This document shows positions 8,340 to 16,098 of a stretch of DNA of 27,424 bases, piece after piece. Every line of letters begins with the position of its first letter. Position 1 is the first letter of the stretch. Source of the stretch: RGIG5327 sp045612485 (GTDB lineage Bacteria; Verrucomicrobiota; Lentisphaeria; Victivallales; UBA1829); assembly GCA_045612485.1 (NCBI GenBank), contig JAZKZE010000132.1, positions 1 through 27,424 of the forward strand, given 5' to 3'. Below the pieces are notes generated by a model, which saw only the letters and a program-made list of their open reading frames with translations, ran no database searches and was not told where the DNA came from. A program made the position numbers and the translations under genes.

Positions 8340-9992
8340 TCATTCCTCCATACTGCAGAGATCATCCCATTCATCTTCCAGATCTCCGATACGCAGTTCA
8401 AGCTGTTCAAACTCCTCCCCTTCCGGAAGGGAAGTATCCGCATTGATGATCCCCAGAGTATCCATAAGTCTGCCGTGGATACTTTTCATATTCAGAATGA
8501 TTTCTTTGGGAACTTTTCCTTTGTATTTATGCAGAAGTTCCGCTGCAAAAGCTCTGTGGGCGGCAGTCAGAGCCAGTACTCTGCTGCGCAAGGTCATTTT
8601 TGTATTTTCATGTACTGGATTGAATCTTTCCACAGCATCTTCCCACACTTCCTCCAGGAAATTGAGAAACGCCGCTTCCTGAGCTTCATCAACAAATTGC
8701 GTACCCATTTCACCGGAAAGGATCTCATAAAATGCTTTGAAATCTTCCCCGCCGTTGGCAAGGAAATCCAGCAGTATTCCATAAATCTCCACATAAGGAA
8801 CGGGTGAATGGATATCATCCAGGATCCCTTCCAGAGAATCCATCCTGCCTTTCGACAGGGAAAAATGTCTGGGGATACGGGGATCGGAAACGCCTTCCTC
8901 ATGTGCATACAATTCTTCTTTTTCTTCTTCGGAAAGTTCTGCTTTCACCCCGGAGTGTCCATGGTGGTCATGGCAATGACACTCCTCACCGTCCTCATAG
9001 TGATGATGGTGATGTCCGCAGGAACACTCCTCTTCACTCTGCTCAAAGGATTCATCCACATTGCTGTACTCATACTCATCAGATTCCACAGGCATAAGGA
9101 ACCATTCCGCATCATCCCGGTTTACCGCAATATCCCGCATACGGGCAGGATATTCATCCAGGGCAAGAGCCGGATTTTTCCGCAAATCAAAAGCATTTTC
9201 CGATGCAAAGAAGTACGCATAGGCGATCTGGTCACAGGGAGGCTGGTACTCTCCGAAGATCTTGAAAGTTTCCGCTATGCCGTATTCAAATCCGGTAAGG
9301 AATTTTTCTTTCTCCTCTTCCTGCGGGAGTTTTGCCGCAGGACAGTATTCCAGAGAAAACTTTCCACTCTCCCAGTCAATGACCTTGACAATAATCCCGT
9401 CACCGATGCGGAAATCATGTTTCTTGTAAAATGCCCCCAGATCATAGGCACTGATCTTCACCCTTGCCCTGTCAAGACTTTTTACAGAACGGATCTCTTC
9501 ATAATTTTCATCACATTCCGCTACAAGCGTATCCAGTGTTTCGGATTTGCCCAGGAGCAGATAAGGTTTGCAATAGTCGGCAAAAAGTCCGGTACAGGTC
9601 TTTATACGGAAAGGTTTCGCTCCCTTTTCCGCGGCAACCAACTCATACTCATCTGCAAAGATCTCCGGAGAAACAAAAGGCACAAATCTTGCCCCGCACA
9701 GCAGGATCCCTTTTTTGATCTCACCGGCATCCGGCAGGATCTTGAAAAGTGTCCCTTTGAAAAAACTCTTTCTTGTAACAGCATACCCGGTATCCCCCAT
9801 TCCCTTGAGGAAATACTCATCCGTTCCCAGCAGACTTTCTGCAATTCTGTCAAGAACAGCATCCTTTTCCTCCGGCAAGACACCGTTATTGAGTTCCACC
9901 ATTTTATCAAATAATTCTCCAAACGTGAAAGATTCCGGCAGCCCGTCCTCAAAAAGTTCTTCCCAGGCAGTATCAAAATCAAAATACTTCAT
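8340..9992 (-). CDS. Hypothetical acidic protein with a His/Cys-rich metal-binding-like insert
   Basis: A 550-residue acidic, soluble protein that I do not recognise. No signal peptide or membrane helix is seen. The distinctive part is residues 323-346: Cys323, Cys325, five consecutive histidines at 327-331, then Cys338, His339, Cys340, His341, His343, His344 and His346, between Glu/Asp-rich flanks. This resembles the metal-gathering segments of nickel and zinc chaperones, but no chaperone domain is apparent. The flanks look like ordinary folded sequence, with a mixed alpha/beta N-terminal half and a helical C-terminal half. AGGAG precedes ATG 9992, and the gene starts 14 bases after truB, so it is the last gene of the nusA-infB-rbfA-nrnA-truB operon. 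That suggests a link to translation or RNA metabolism, but the position is the only evidence. Confidence 0.85.
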   Translation of the reverse strand: MKYFDFDTAWEELFEDGLPESFTFGELFDKMVELNNGVLPEEKDAVLDRIAESLLGTDEYFLKGMGDTGYAVTRKSFFKGTLFKILPDAGEIKKGILLCGARFVPFVSPEIFADEYELVAAEKGAKPFRIKTCTGLFADYCKPYLLLGKSETLDTLVAECDENYEEIRSVKSLDRARVKISAYDLGAFYKKHDFRIGDGIIVKVIDWESGKFSLEYCPAAKLPQEEEKEKFLTGFEYGIAETFKIFGEYQPPCDQIAYAYFFASENAFDLRKNPALALDEYPARMRDIAVNRDDAEWFLMPVESDEYEYSNVDESFEQSEEECSCGHHHHHYEDGEECHCHDHHGHSGVKAELSEEEKEELYAHEEGVSDPRIPRHFSLSKGRMDSLEGILDDIHSPVPYVEIYGILLDFLANGGEDFKAFYEILSGEMGTQFVDEAQEAAFLNFLEEVWEDAVERFNPVHENTKMTLRSRVLALTAAHRAFAAELLHKYKGKVPKEIILNMKSIHGRLMDTLGIINADTSLPEGEEFEQLELRIGDLEDEWDDLCSMEE

Positions 9993-10006
9993 TACACTTC
10001 TCCTGA

Positions 10007-10831
10007 TTAAAATGAGGAAAATTTATTCATCTTTGCCAGTTTTGCATGGATAAAATCCGACACATAATTTCCGAGATCATCCTGCGTCCAGCCCTTCACC
10101 GTTTCGATATCGACCGCATTCTGCAATTCAAATTCACCGCTGCGGATCCGCTGCAAACTGAAAAGGGATGCCCCGCAACCCAGTTTCACCCCCATGTCCG
10201 CACACAAAGTACGGATATAAGTACCTTTGGAACAATAGACAGTAAAACTTACATAAGGAAATTCGATCTTCTCAATATCAATGTTATATATGGAGATCTG
10301 TTTGGGTTCCCTTGCTACTTCCACTCCCTTACGGGCAAGTTCATACAATCTTGCCCCATCCTTTTTTACAGCGGAAACCATAGGCGGGATCTGATCCTGA
10401 TCGCCGATGAAAGAAGCAATAACTTTCCGCAGCTCCTCTTCCGTCACAGAAGAATAATCACTTGTTTTCACAATATTTCCATCCATATCCTGGGAATCGG
10501 TTTCCGTTCCCAGAAGCATGGTGGCCTTGTATACCTTATCTTCCCCGCTGAATTTCTGGCTGAGTTTGGTAAATTTCCCCAGAACGACCACAAGAAGCCC
10601 TGTGGCAGCAGGATCAAGCGTCCCGCAATGCCCCACTTTGGAAACATTGAACCGTGACCGGATAAAGGCAACCACATCATGGCTTGTCCAGTCTTTGGGT
10701 TTATCCAGAAGCAATACGCCGCTGCGGGTGAAAGGAGGAAGTTTTTTCCTTTTTTCCTTCCTTACTGCATTATTTTCATTTCCGGTCGTTTCATTCTTTT
10801 TTTCTTCCGGCACACTGTTTTCCGCCATCAT
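10007..10831 (-). CDS. truB: tRNA pseudouridine(55) synthase TruB
   Basis: A 274-residue enzyme that converts uridine 55 in the T-loop of tRNAs to pseudouridine. The family motif GHCGTLDPAATGLL contains the catalytic Asp73; the opening GVLLLDKPKDWTSHDVV and the later KDGARLYELARKG and SKGTYIRTL segments are also characteristic. The first 33 residues are a charged, Lys/Glu/Asn-rich extension not needed by the family. Two ATG codons stand in tandem at the start; AGGA lies eight bases before the first. The gene follows nrnA by 21 bases within the conserved nusA operon. The C-terminal RNA-binding PUA-like tail found in some TruB proteins is short or missing. Confidence 0.95.
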   Translation of the reverse strand: MMAENSVPEEKKNETTGNENNAVRKEKRKKLPPFTRSGVLLLDKPKDWTSHDVVAFIRSRFNVSKVGHCGTLDPAATGLLVVVLGKFTKLSQKFSGEDKVYKATMLLGTETDSQDMDGNIVKTSDYSSVTEEELRKVIASFIGDQDQIPPMVSAVKKDGARLYELARKGVEVAREPKQISIYNIDIEKIEFPYVSFTVYCSKGTYIRTLCADMGVKLGCGASLFSLQRIRSGEFELQNAVDIETVKGWTQDDLGNYVSDFIHAKLAKMNKFSSF

Positions 10832-10852
10832 TTCCCAATCCTTTTTTTATAT

Positions 10853-11854
10853 TTACATCATCTCTTTATTTACTGCATCAAGCAAAAGACGGACTGCATC
10901 CTCTTCCTTATCAATGCACAGGGAACTGCCTGCCGCCATCTCATGTCCGCCACCGCCCAGACTTCTTGCGATCCTTCCCACTGATATTTCCGGATACTTG
11001 GAACGCAAAGAAACCTTGAATCCGCTTCTTTCCTTCCGCAATACAGCACAGGCTTTCACACTGGAAAGCTGCCGGATACAGTCAATAAGCTGTTCCGTAT
11101 TCCGAAGATCCACACCGTATTTTTCCAGCAGAGCAGGTGCCAGATACACATAGGCAAAACTCCCACCGGCACTTTTTTTCAGGTGATTGCATAATAAATC
11201 CCCTTCCAGCAATGCAAGATTTTCCGGTTTGGCATTGTAACACTTCTGTATGATCAGACTGCGGTCAGCTCCTGTTTCCACAAGTTCTGCGGCAGCACGC
11301 AGAGTAGAGGGGGCTGTATTATCATAACGGAAACAGCCGCAATCAGTAATCAATCCCAGAAGCAGATATGTTGCCCCCTGCGGGGAAATTGTAAATGCTG
11401 CCTTTTTTGCAAGATCAAACAATACTTCACAACATGCAGCAGCTTTACTGTTGAAATAATTCCAGTTCCCGAAAGAACTGTTGTCCGGATGATGATCTAT
11501 ATTCACCGCAGGAAGAGGCAATTCCCCTTCTCTCAGGAAATCAATACTGACACGTTGCTGATTGGAACAATCCAGAAAAACCAGCAGGGAAAATTCTTTC
11601 ACTTCCTCCGGCGTAAGCCCTTTGCGGTAAGGAATGGTAAGAAAAGATTTATACATATCCGGAACTTCTTCCGGAAAAACAGCTTCCGCATTGTACCCGT
11701 TTTCATTCAGGATACAATACAATGCACAGAGGGAACCGATAGAATCCCCGTCGGGTCTTTCATGGGCAACAAGAAGGATCCGTTCCTCTTTCCGGATGTT
11801 CTTCAGTACATCAGCGATCCCGTCCGGAGTGGAAAAAGTATGTTTTTCTTTCAT
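10853..11854 (-). CDS. nrnA: DHH-family phosphoesterase NrnA-like (oligoribonuclease / pAp phosphatase)
   Basis: A 333-residue DHH/DHHA1 protein. Metal-binding motifs are visible in order: AHERPDGDSIGS (His31, Asp35, Asp37), VFLDCS (Asp95), NIDHHPDN (Asp120, His121, His122) and LITDCGCFRYDN. The C-terminal DHHA1 substrate-binding loop is SLGGGGHEMAAGS. NrnA degrades short RNA oligonucleotides and dephosphorylates 3'-phosphoadenosine 5'-phosphate. Its position between rbfA and truB is the usual one in many bacteria and supports this over RecJ, which is much larger. The start lies three bases after the rbfA stop, with GGAG overlapping the end of that gene. Whether both activities are kept cannot be seen. 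Confidence 0.92.
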   Translation of the reverse strand: MKEKHTFSTPDGIADVLKNIRKEERILLVAHERPDGDSIGSLCALYCILNENGYNAEAVFPEEVPDMYKSFLTIPYRKGLTPEEVKEFSLLVFLDCSNQQRVSIDFLREGELPLPAVNIDHHPDNSSFGNWNYFNSKAAACCEVLFDLAKKAAFTISPQGATYLLLGLITDCGCFRYDNTAPSTLRAAAELVETGADRSLIIQKCYNAKPENLALLEGDLLCNHLKKSAGGSFAYVYLAPALLEKYGVDLRNTEQLIDCIRQLSSVKACAVLRKERSGFKVSLRSKYPEISVGRIARSLGGGGHEMAAGSSLCIDKEEDAVRLLLDAVNKEMM

Positions 11855-11857
11855 ACT

Positions 11858-12253
11858 TTACTCCACGCCGTTTTCCTGATTTCCTTTGAGAAGCTCCTCA
11901 TCTTCCATCTGCTGAAGCAAAGCAAGAACATTGTCACCCTCCACGATATTGAGGTCATGTTCAAAACGGATGACCGGTGTATATTTCAGTGTCACATGCT
12001 TGGCAATATTACTCTGTATCAACGGTCTGAGCTTCATCAGTTTCGGCAGGACTTTCCGGTAGTTTTCCTCCGGATTCTTCCCTCCAAGAATACTGATGAA
12101 CACCACAGCGGAACGCAAATTGGTAGAGAGGATGACTTTGGTTACCGATATAATAAAATTGGATTCATTGATCCCGTTTTTTTCCAGTACGTCTGCGATC
12201 TCTCTTTTGAGGATCTCATTTACTCTGGTAAGGCGGTCAGGTTTCACAGGCAT
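11858..12253 (-). CDS. rbfA: 30S ribosome-binding factor RbfA
   Basis: A 131-residue protein of the expected size. It opens with RLTRVNEILKREIADVLEK and continues with the RbfA KH-like fold, including VTKVILSTNLRSAVVFISIL and RPLIQSNIAKHVTLKYTPVIRFEHD, both strongly typical. RbfA binds the 30S subunit and helps mature the 5' end of 16S rRNA. AGGAG stands six bases before the ATG. It sits between infB and nrnA in the standard order; the 125-base spacer upstream holds two hairpins described separately. Confidence 0.95.
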   Translation of the reverse strand: MPVKPDRLTRVNEILKREIADVLEKNGINESNFIISVTKVILSTNLRSAVVFISILGGKNPEENYRKVLPKLMKLRPLIQSNIAKHVTLKYTPVIRFEHDLNIVEGDNVLALLQQMEDEELLKGNQENGVE

Positions 12254-12276
12254 AGTTATCTCCTTTCCTTGAAAAG

Positions 12277-12311
12277 CCGGATATACCCGGTAAACCGGGC
12301 AAACGATCCGG
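12277..12311 (-). other. Nested hairpin in the rbfA leader
   Basis: Inner arms CCCGG (12286-12290) and CCGGG (12295-12299) close a four-base loop, and outer arms CCGGAT (12277-12282) and ATCCGG (12306-12311) enclose them. It lies about 25 bases upstream of the rbfA start, so it could affect ribosome access or mRNA processing. No T run follows, so it is not a terminator. Confidence 0.5.
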
Positions 12312-12331
12312 ACTGTAAAAATTTTTCAGGC

Positions 12332-12370
12332 AAAGACGGAAAAAGCATGATCTCTTTCCCGTCTTTTTTT
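12332..12370 (+). terminator. Terminator-like hairpin facing against the operon (antisense direction)
   Basis: AAAGACGG (12332-12339) pairs with CCGTCTTT (12359-12366), with further A/T pairs inside, and is followed on the plus strand by an unbroken T run to 12370. On the minus strand, the direction of infB and rbfA, no T run follows. It therefore looks like a terminator for antisense transcription, or a processing or stability hairpin at the infB 3' end. Confidence 0.45.
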
Positions 12371-12378
12371 GTTAAAGA

Positions 12379-14436
12379 TCAAAGTGTCTGTTTTTTAAGT
12401 TCGATCTCGTAGAACTGGATCACGTCCCCTTCTTCAAAGTCAAGGAAGTTGTCCAGTTTGATACCGCATTCCATACCTTCACGCACTTCCTTCACATCGT
12501 CCTGGAAGCGGCGCAGAGAACGCACCTCACCATTGAAGATGAGTACATTGTTACGGAATACCCTGGACTTGCTCCCTACTTTCACGATACCTTTTTCCAC
12601 TTTGCAACCGCATACTTTCGGTCCTTTGGAAAGAGCAAATATCTTGAGAATACGGGCCTGCCCCAAATCTTTTTCACGTTTTTCAGGTTCCAGTTTACCT
12701 GCCATGGCATCTTTGATATCTTCCAGAAGCTCGTAGATGATACTGTAAAGACGTATTTCCACATTTTCTCTCTTGGCAAGTTCGTTTACGCCGGGGTTCA
12801 CCCGGACATGGAAACCGACAACAATAGCTCCGGAAGAAGCAGCAAGAAGTACATCGTTTTCCGTAATGGCACCGATACCGGAGTGAAGGGTCTCCACAGT
12901 AATTTTGTCAGAGGGAAGTTTCTTCAGAGATTCCACGATCGCTTCGGTGGAACCGCATACATCCCCCTTGACAACAACCTTCAGACTGGGCTTTGCCACC
13001 CCTTCCGAATCCGCAAACAATGCTTCCAGACTGCTGCCCATACTGCCGGCTCTGCCTGCAAGGTTTTCCACTCTCTTATTGGCACTGCGCTGTTCCGCAA
13101 GGGCTTTTGCCTCTTTTTCACTGCTGCAAACTTCCAGCTTGCAGCCCGCTTCAGGGATCCCGCTCAAACCGACGATCTTGATAGGCATACTTGCAGTAGC
13201 CTGTTTCAAACGGGCACCGGTATGGTCAATAATATTTTTGATCTTACCATAGAACTCTCCGCAGATCACGGGATCGCCCAGACGAACCGTACCATTTTCC
13301 ACGATCACATTGGCGGTGGGCCCGCATCCGGCTTCCAGCTGGGATTCCAGCACAAAAGCAGTACCGGGTCTTTTGGGATTGGTCTTGAGTTCCAGCATTT
13401 CCGCTTCCAGAAGGATACGTTCCAGCAGTTCATCGATCCCGGCTCCGGTCTTGGCGGAAACTTTCACTACCCCCGTACTGCCGCCCCAGTCCTCAGGAGT
13501 AAGCCCATTCTGCTGCATGTGCAGATATACCTTATCCGGATTGGCGTCAGGCAGGTCGATCTTGTTGATGGCAATAATAATAGGTACTTCCGCTGCCTTG
13601 GCATGATTGAGAGCCTCAATGGTCTGGGGCATGAATCCGTCGTCTGCCGCCACAACAAGTACAACGATATCGGTTACATTGGCTCCGCGCAAACGCATGG
13701 CGGTAAAGGCTTCGTGTCCGGGAGTATCCACAAAGGTAATGGATTTTTTGCCGCTTCTGGCAATGGAGGCACCGATATTCTGCGTAATACCGCCGGCTTC
13801 ACCTGCGGCCACTTTGGTCTTGCGGATGGCATCCTGCAAAGAGGTTTTACCGTGGTCAACGTGTCCCATAAAGGTCACGATGGGCTGGCGGCCGACAAGA
13901 TCTTTTTCATCATCCACAAAATCACTGTTGGCGGAATGTTCTTTTTCCGCTTCCTCTTCCCTGTGTTCGGCAAGATCCCGTTTATCAATGGCAAGAGTTT
14001 TTCCGAATTCGGAGGCTACTTTCACAGCAGTATCATTATCCACAGTCTGATTGATACTTGCGAGAATATTCATCATCATAAGTTTGGTAATGACAGAATT
14101 GGGTTTCTCCCCGAGAGCTTCAGCAAGTCCCTTGACCGTCACAGGAGATTTGATATGGATCTCATCCCCCCCGGAAGCAGAAACTGACTCTCCGGACTTT
14201 TCTTCAGAAACACTGTTTCCTTTACCGCCCTTTTTCCCTGTATCTTTTCCGCCTTTTTTACGGGATGCCATCAACTCATCGAAGTGAGATGTGACAAGTT
14301 CCACCAGATCTGCGGGGATCACGCTGGAGGCACTGGAGGCATCGAATCCCTGTTCAGTCATTTCATGGATGATCTCTTTGACAGAGACTCCGTATTTATC
14401 TGCCAATGTTTTGACTTTTACGCTTTTTGTTCCCAT
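12379..14436 (-). CDS. infB: Translation initiation factor IF-2
   Basis: A 685-residue IF-2 that delivers initiator tRNA to the 30S subunit and hydrolyses GTP on subunit joining. Two IF2-N modules are visible (about residues 7-45 and 98-145), joined by a short Lys/Gly/Ser linker. The GTPase domain has GHVDHGKT (191-198), DTPGH (237-241) and NKID (291-294); the beta-barrel and C-terminal tRNA-binding domains follow. It is short compared with the 890 residues of E. coli because the linker is brief. The frame extends 13 codons upstream, but ATG 14436 has AGGAAG before it and MGTKSVKVKTLADKYGVS matches family starts. It follows nusA after a 185-base spacer holding a strong hairpin. Confidence 0.97.
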   Translation of the reverse strand: MGTKSVKVKTLADKYGVSVKEIIHEMTEQGFDASSASSVIPADLVELVTSHFDELMASRKKGGKDTGKKGGKGNSVSEEKSGESVSASGGDEIHIKSPVTVKGLAEALGEKPNSVITKLMMMNILASINQTVDNDTAVKVASEFGKTLAIDKRDLAEHREEEAEKEHSANSDFVDDEKDLVGRQPIVTFMGHVDHGKTSLQDAIRKTKVAAGEAGGITQNIGASIARSGKKSITFVDTPGHEAFTAMRLRGANVTDIVVLVVAADDGFMPQTIEALNHAKAAEVPIIIAINKIDLPDANPDKVYLHMQQNGLTPEDWGGSTGVVKVSAKTGAGIDELLERILLEAEMLELKTNPKRPGTAFVLESQLEAGCGPTANVIVENGTVRLGDPVICGEFYGKIKNIIDHTGARLKQATASMPIKIVGLSGIPEAGCKLEVCSSEKEAKALAEQRSANKRVENLAGRAGSMGSSLEALFADSEGVAKPSLKVVVKGDVCGSTEAIVESLKKLPSDKITVETLHSGIGAITENDVLLAASSGAIVVGFHVRVNPGVNELAKRENVEIRLYSIIYELLEDIKDAMAGKLEPEKREKDLGQARILKIFALSKGPKVCGCKVEKGIVKVGSKSRVFRNNVLIFNGEVRSLRRFQDDVKEVREGMECGIKLDNFLDFEEGDVIQFYEIELKKQTL

Positions 14437-14531
14437 TTCTTCCTTTCCGCAACTGAAAAGCGCACTCCCCGGCATAAACTCCGGAGAAGCGGGATCGAAT
14501 TGCCTGTGCTGTGCAAAGCACGATTATTGAA

Positions 14532-14593
14532 CTGCCTTTTATTTCTGTTTATCCGTCTGCCGGGCAGACAGACAGACGGAAATATAACGGCAG
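14532..14593 (-). other. Composite hairpin in the nusA-infB spacer
   Basis: CCGTCTG (14553-14559) pairs with CAGACGG (14573-14579). Outside it, TATTT (14540-14544) can pair with AAATA (14580-14584) and CTGCC (14532-14536) with GGCAG (14589-14593). The inner region carries three overlapping CAGAC units, so alternative pairings are possible. No T run follows in the operon direction. The rest of the 185-base spacer has no gene. Confidence 0.45.
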
Positions 14594-14621
14594 AAACCGT
14601 ATGTATAGTTATAATGCTGTA

Positions 14622-15860
14622 TTACGCGTTTGTTCTTGCAGCGGCAATAGCCACAAGTGCTGTATCATCCAGCCCTTTGAGAGCCGCAATATCGTTCATA
14701 TCTGCTGCGCGGAGTCCGTCGAGGGTAAGATAACCATTGTTTACCAGAACGGCGGCGGCTTCGGAAGAGATCCCCACAGAAGAAGCAAGACTTTCGATCA
14801 TGTGTGTCTTCTTTTCTTCAAAAGTTTCTCTCTGTTCCGCATCGTCGATGATGAACTTGATCGCCCAGCCCACAAGTTTCTGGGCAAGACGCACGTTCTG
14901 CGCTTTCTTGCCGAAAGCCAGACGGGAATTCTCACTCTTCAGGTGAATGAAAAGTGTATGGCTGTCATCGTCGATCTCAATTTCTTCCAGTTTTGCCGGA
15001 TGCAGAGCGTTGGTCACAAACACATCAATATCCTCTTCATAGCGGATAATATCCACATGTTCATTGCCCAGTTCTCCGGTAATATTCCGTACCCGGATCC
15101 CTCTCATCCCCACACATGCCCCGACAGGATCGACTCTGGGATCGTTGCTCTTCACAGCGATCTTGGTACGGGAACCGGGATCACGGGAGATGGAAACGAT
15201 CTCCACCACGCCATCATGGATCTCGGAAATTTCACGTTCAAAAAGTCTTCTCACGAAATTGGGGTTGGAACGGGAGAGGATCAGACTGGGACCGGATGTT
15301 TCCGTATCCACTTTCACCAGAAGGGCATTGATTCTTTCACCGATGGCATACTGTTCACCGGGCACTTTGTCTTTTCCGGCAAGAACCCCTTCGGATTTCT
15401 GGAGATCCACAATGATCGCACCGTCATGGATGCGTTTCACCACTCCGCATACGATTTCCCCTTCCTTATCCCGGAATTCCACCTGGACAACAGACTTTTC
15501 AGCATCACGCAGCTGCTGGAGGATCGCCTGACGGGCGGTCTGGGCGGCAACACGGCCGAAATTTTTCGGAGTCACTTCGATTTCCACAATATCCCCGGGC
15601 TGCGCGCCAGGTACCTGTTTTACGGCATCCGCAAGGAGGATCTGGTCATTATTGGGGAAAGATTCCACGACTTCCAGTTTTGCCCATGCCTGAAGCTCAC
15701 CGGTGGCACGATCCAGTTTCACTGAAAGACTGGATGCCGGATGTATCGCTTTTCTTGATGCGCTGAGAATGGCTTTTTCCACAGCTGCCACCAGCTGTTC
15801 CTTGCTGATTCCGCGCTCCTGTTCGATGTATTCAAGAGTCGCCAGAAGTTCACTGTTCAT
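14622..15860 (-). CDS. nusA: Transcription elongation/termination factor NusA
   Basis: A 412-residue NusA, which binds RNA polymerase and nascent RNA and modulates pausing, termination and antitermination. The N-terminal RNA-polymerase-binding domain covers about 1-120 (ARQAILQQL near its end). An S1 domain follows (about 125-195), then two KH domains, the first with GACVGMRGIRVRNI (246-260) and the second with AFGKKAQNVRLAQKL (315-329). A single helix-hairpin-helix-like C-terminal unit ends the protein (about 360-412). ATG 15860 was preferred to the longer frame because GGGAGGAAG precedes it and MNSELLATLEYIEQERGI is the family start. It is the first gene of the operon here; rimP, its usual upstream partner, is absent from the window. 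Confidence 0.97.
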   Translation of the reverse strand: MNSELLATLEYIEQERGISKEQLVAAVEKAILSASRKAIHPASSLSVKLDRATGELQAWAKLEVVESFPNNDQILLADAVKQVPGAQPGDIVEIEVTPKNFGRVAAQTARQAILQQLRDAEKSVVQVEFRDKEGEIVCGVVKRIHDGAIIVDLQKSEGVLAGKDKVPGEQYAIGERINALLVKVDTETSGPSLILSRSNPNFVRRLFEREISEIHDGVVEIVSISRDPGSRTKIAVKSNDPRVDPVGACVGMRGIRVRNITGELGNEHVDIIRYEEDIDVFVTNALHPAKLEEIEIDDDSHTLFIHLKSENSRLAFGKKAQNVRLAQKLVGWAIKFIIDDAEQRETFEEKKTHMIESLASSVGISSEAAAVLVNNGYLTLDGLRAADMNDIAALKGLDDTALVAIAAARTNA

Positions 15861-15947
15861 CTTTTTCTTCCTCCCGGACCATTGGGGTAATATATGTTTC
15901 TCCTTCACTGCAATGAACCCCTCATTACAGCAAAAAATACCGTCTCC

Positions 15948-15974
15948 GTTTCAGTTTTCCAACAACACTGAAAC
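15948..15974 (-). other. Hairpin in the nusA leader
   Basis: Perfect 8-bp arms GTTTCAGT (15948-15955) and ACTGAAAC (15967-15974) with an 11-base loop lie in the roughly 140-base leader of nusA. On the minus strand a T run begins about ten bases after the stem, too far for a standard terminator. Leader control of nusA is possible but unproven. Confidence 0.4.
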
Positions 15975-16002
15975 AGCATCCGGCAACTTTTTTCATGATG
16001 AT

Positions 16003-16030
16003 AATATACATCGCTCCCGGATTTCTTCAA
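16003..16030 (-). promoter_or_regulatory. Candidate promoter of the nusA operon
   Basis: On the minus strand TTGAAG (16025-16030) is followed after 16 bases by TATATT (16003-16008), giving a leader of about 140 bases before the nusA ATG. It is the best pair seen in the 16-kb intergenic stretch between epmA and nusA, which otherwise has no gene. Confidence 0.5.
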
Positions 16031-16098
16031 GTATATTTTTGAAAATCGTTTAAACAAAATCCGGCGAATCGCATTTTACAGGCATTTTATTGCATATA

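Noticed and set aside
9000..9020. GATGATGGTGATG-type short repeat that could look like a microsatellite
   Set aside because: It encodes the run of histidines in the 550-residue protein and is explained by that.
8808..9914. Open frame of 368 codons on the plus strand
   Set aside because: Antisense to the 550-residue protein. The opposite frame has the better ribosome binding site, operon position and an adjoining terminator.
12808..14187. Open frame of 459 codons on the plus strand
   Set aside because: It lies wholly antisense to infB, has no ribosome binding site or recognisable domain, and reflects the codon bias of infB.
14511..15725. Open frame of 404 codons on the plus strand
   Set aside because: Antisense to nusA, no family resemblance, and no promoter or ribosome binding site that would support it.
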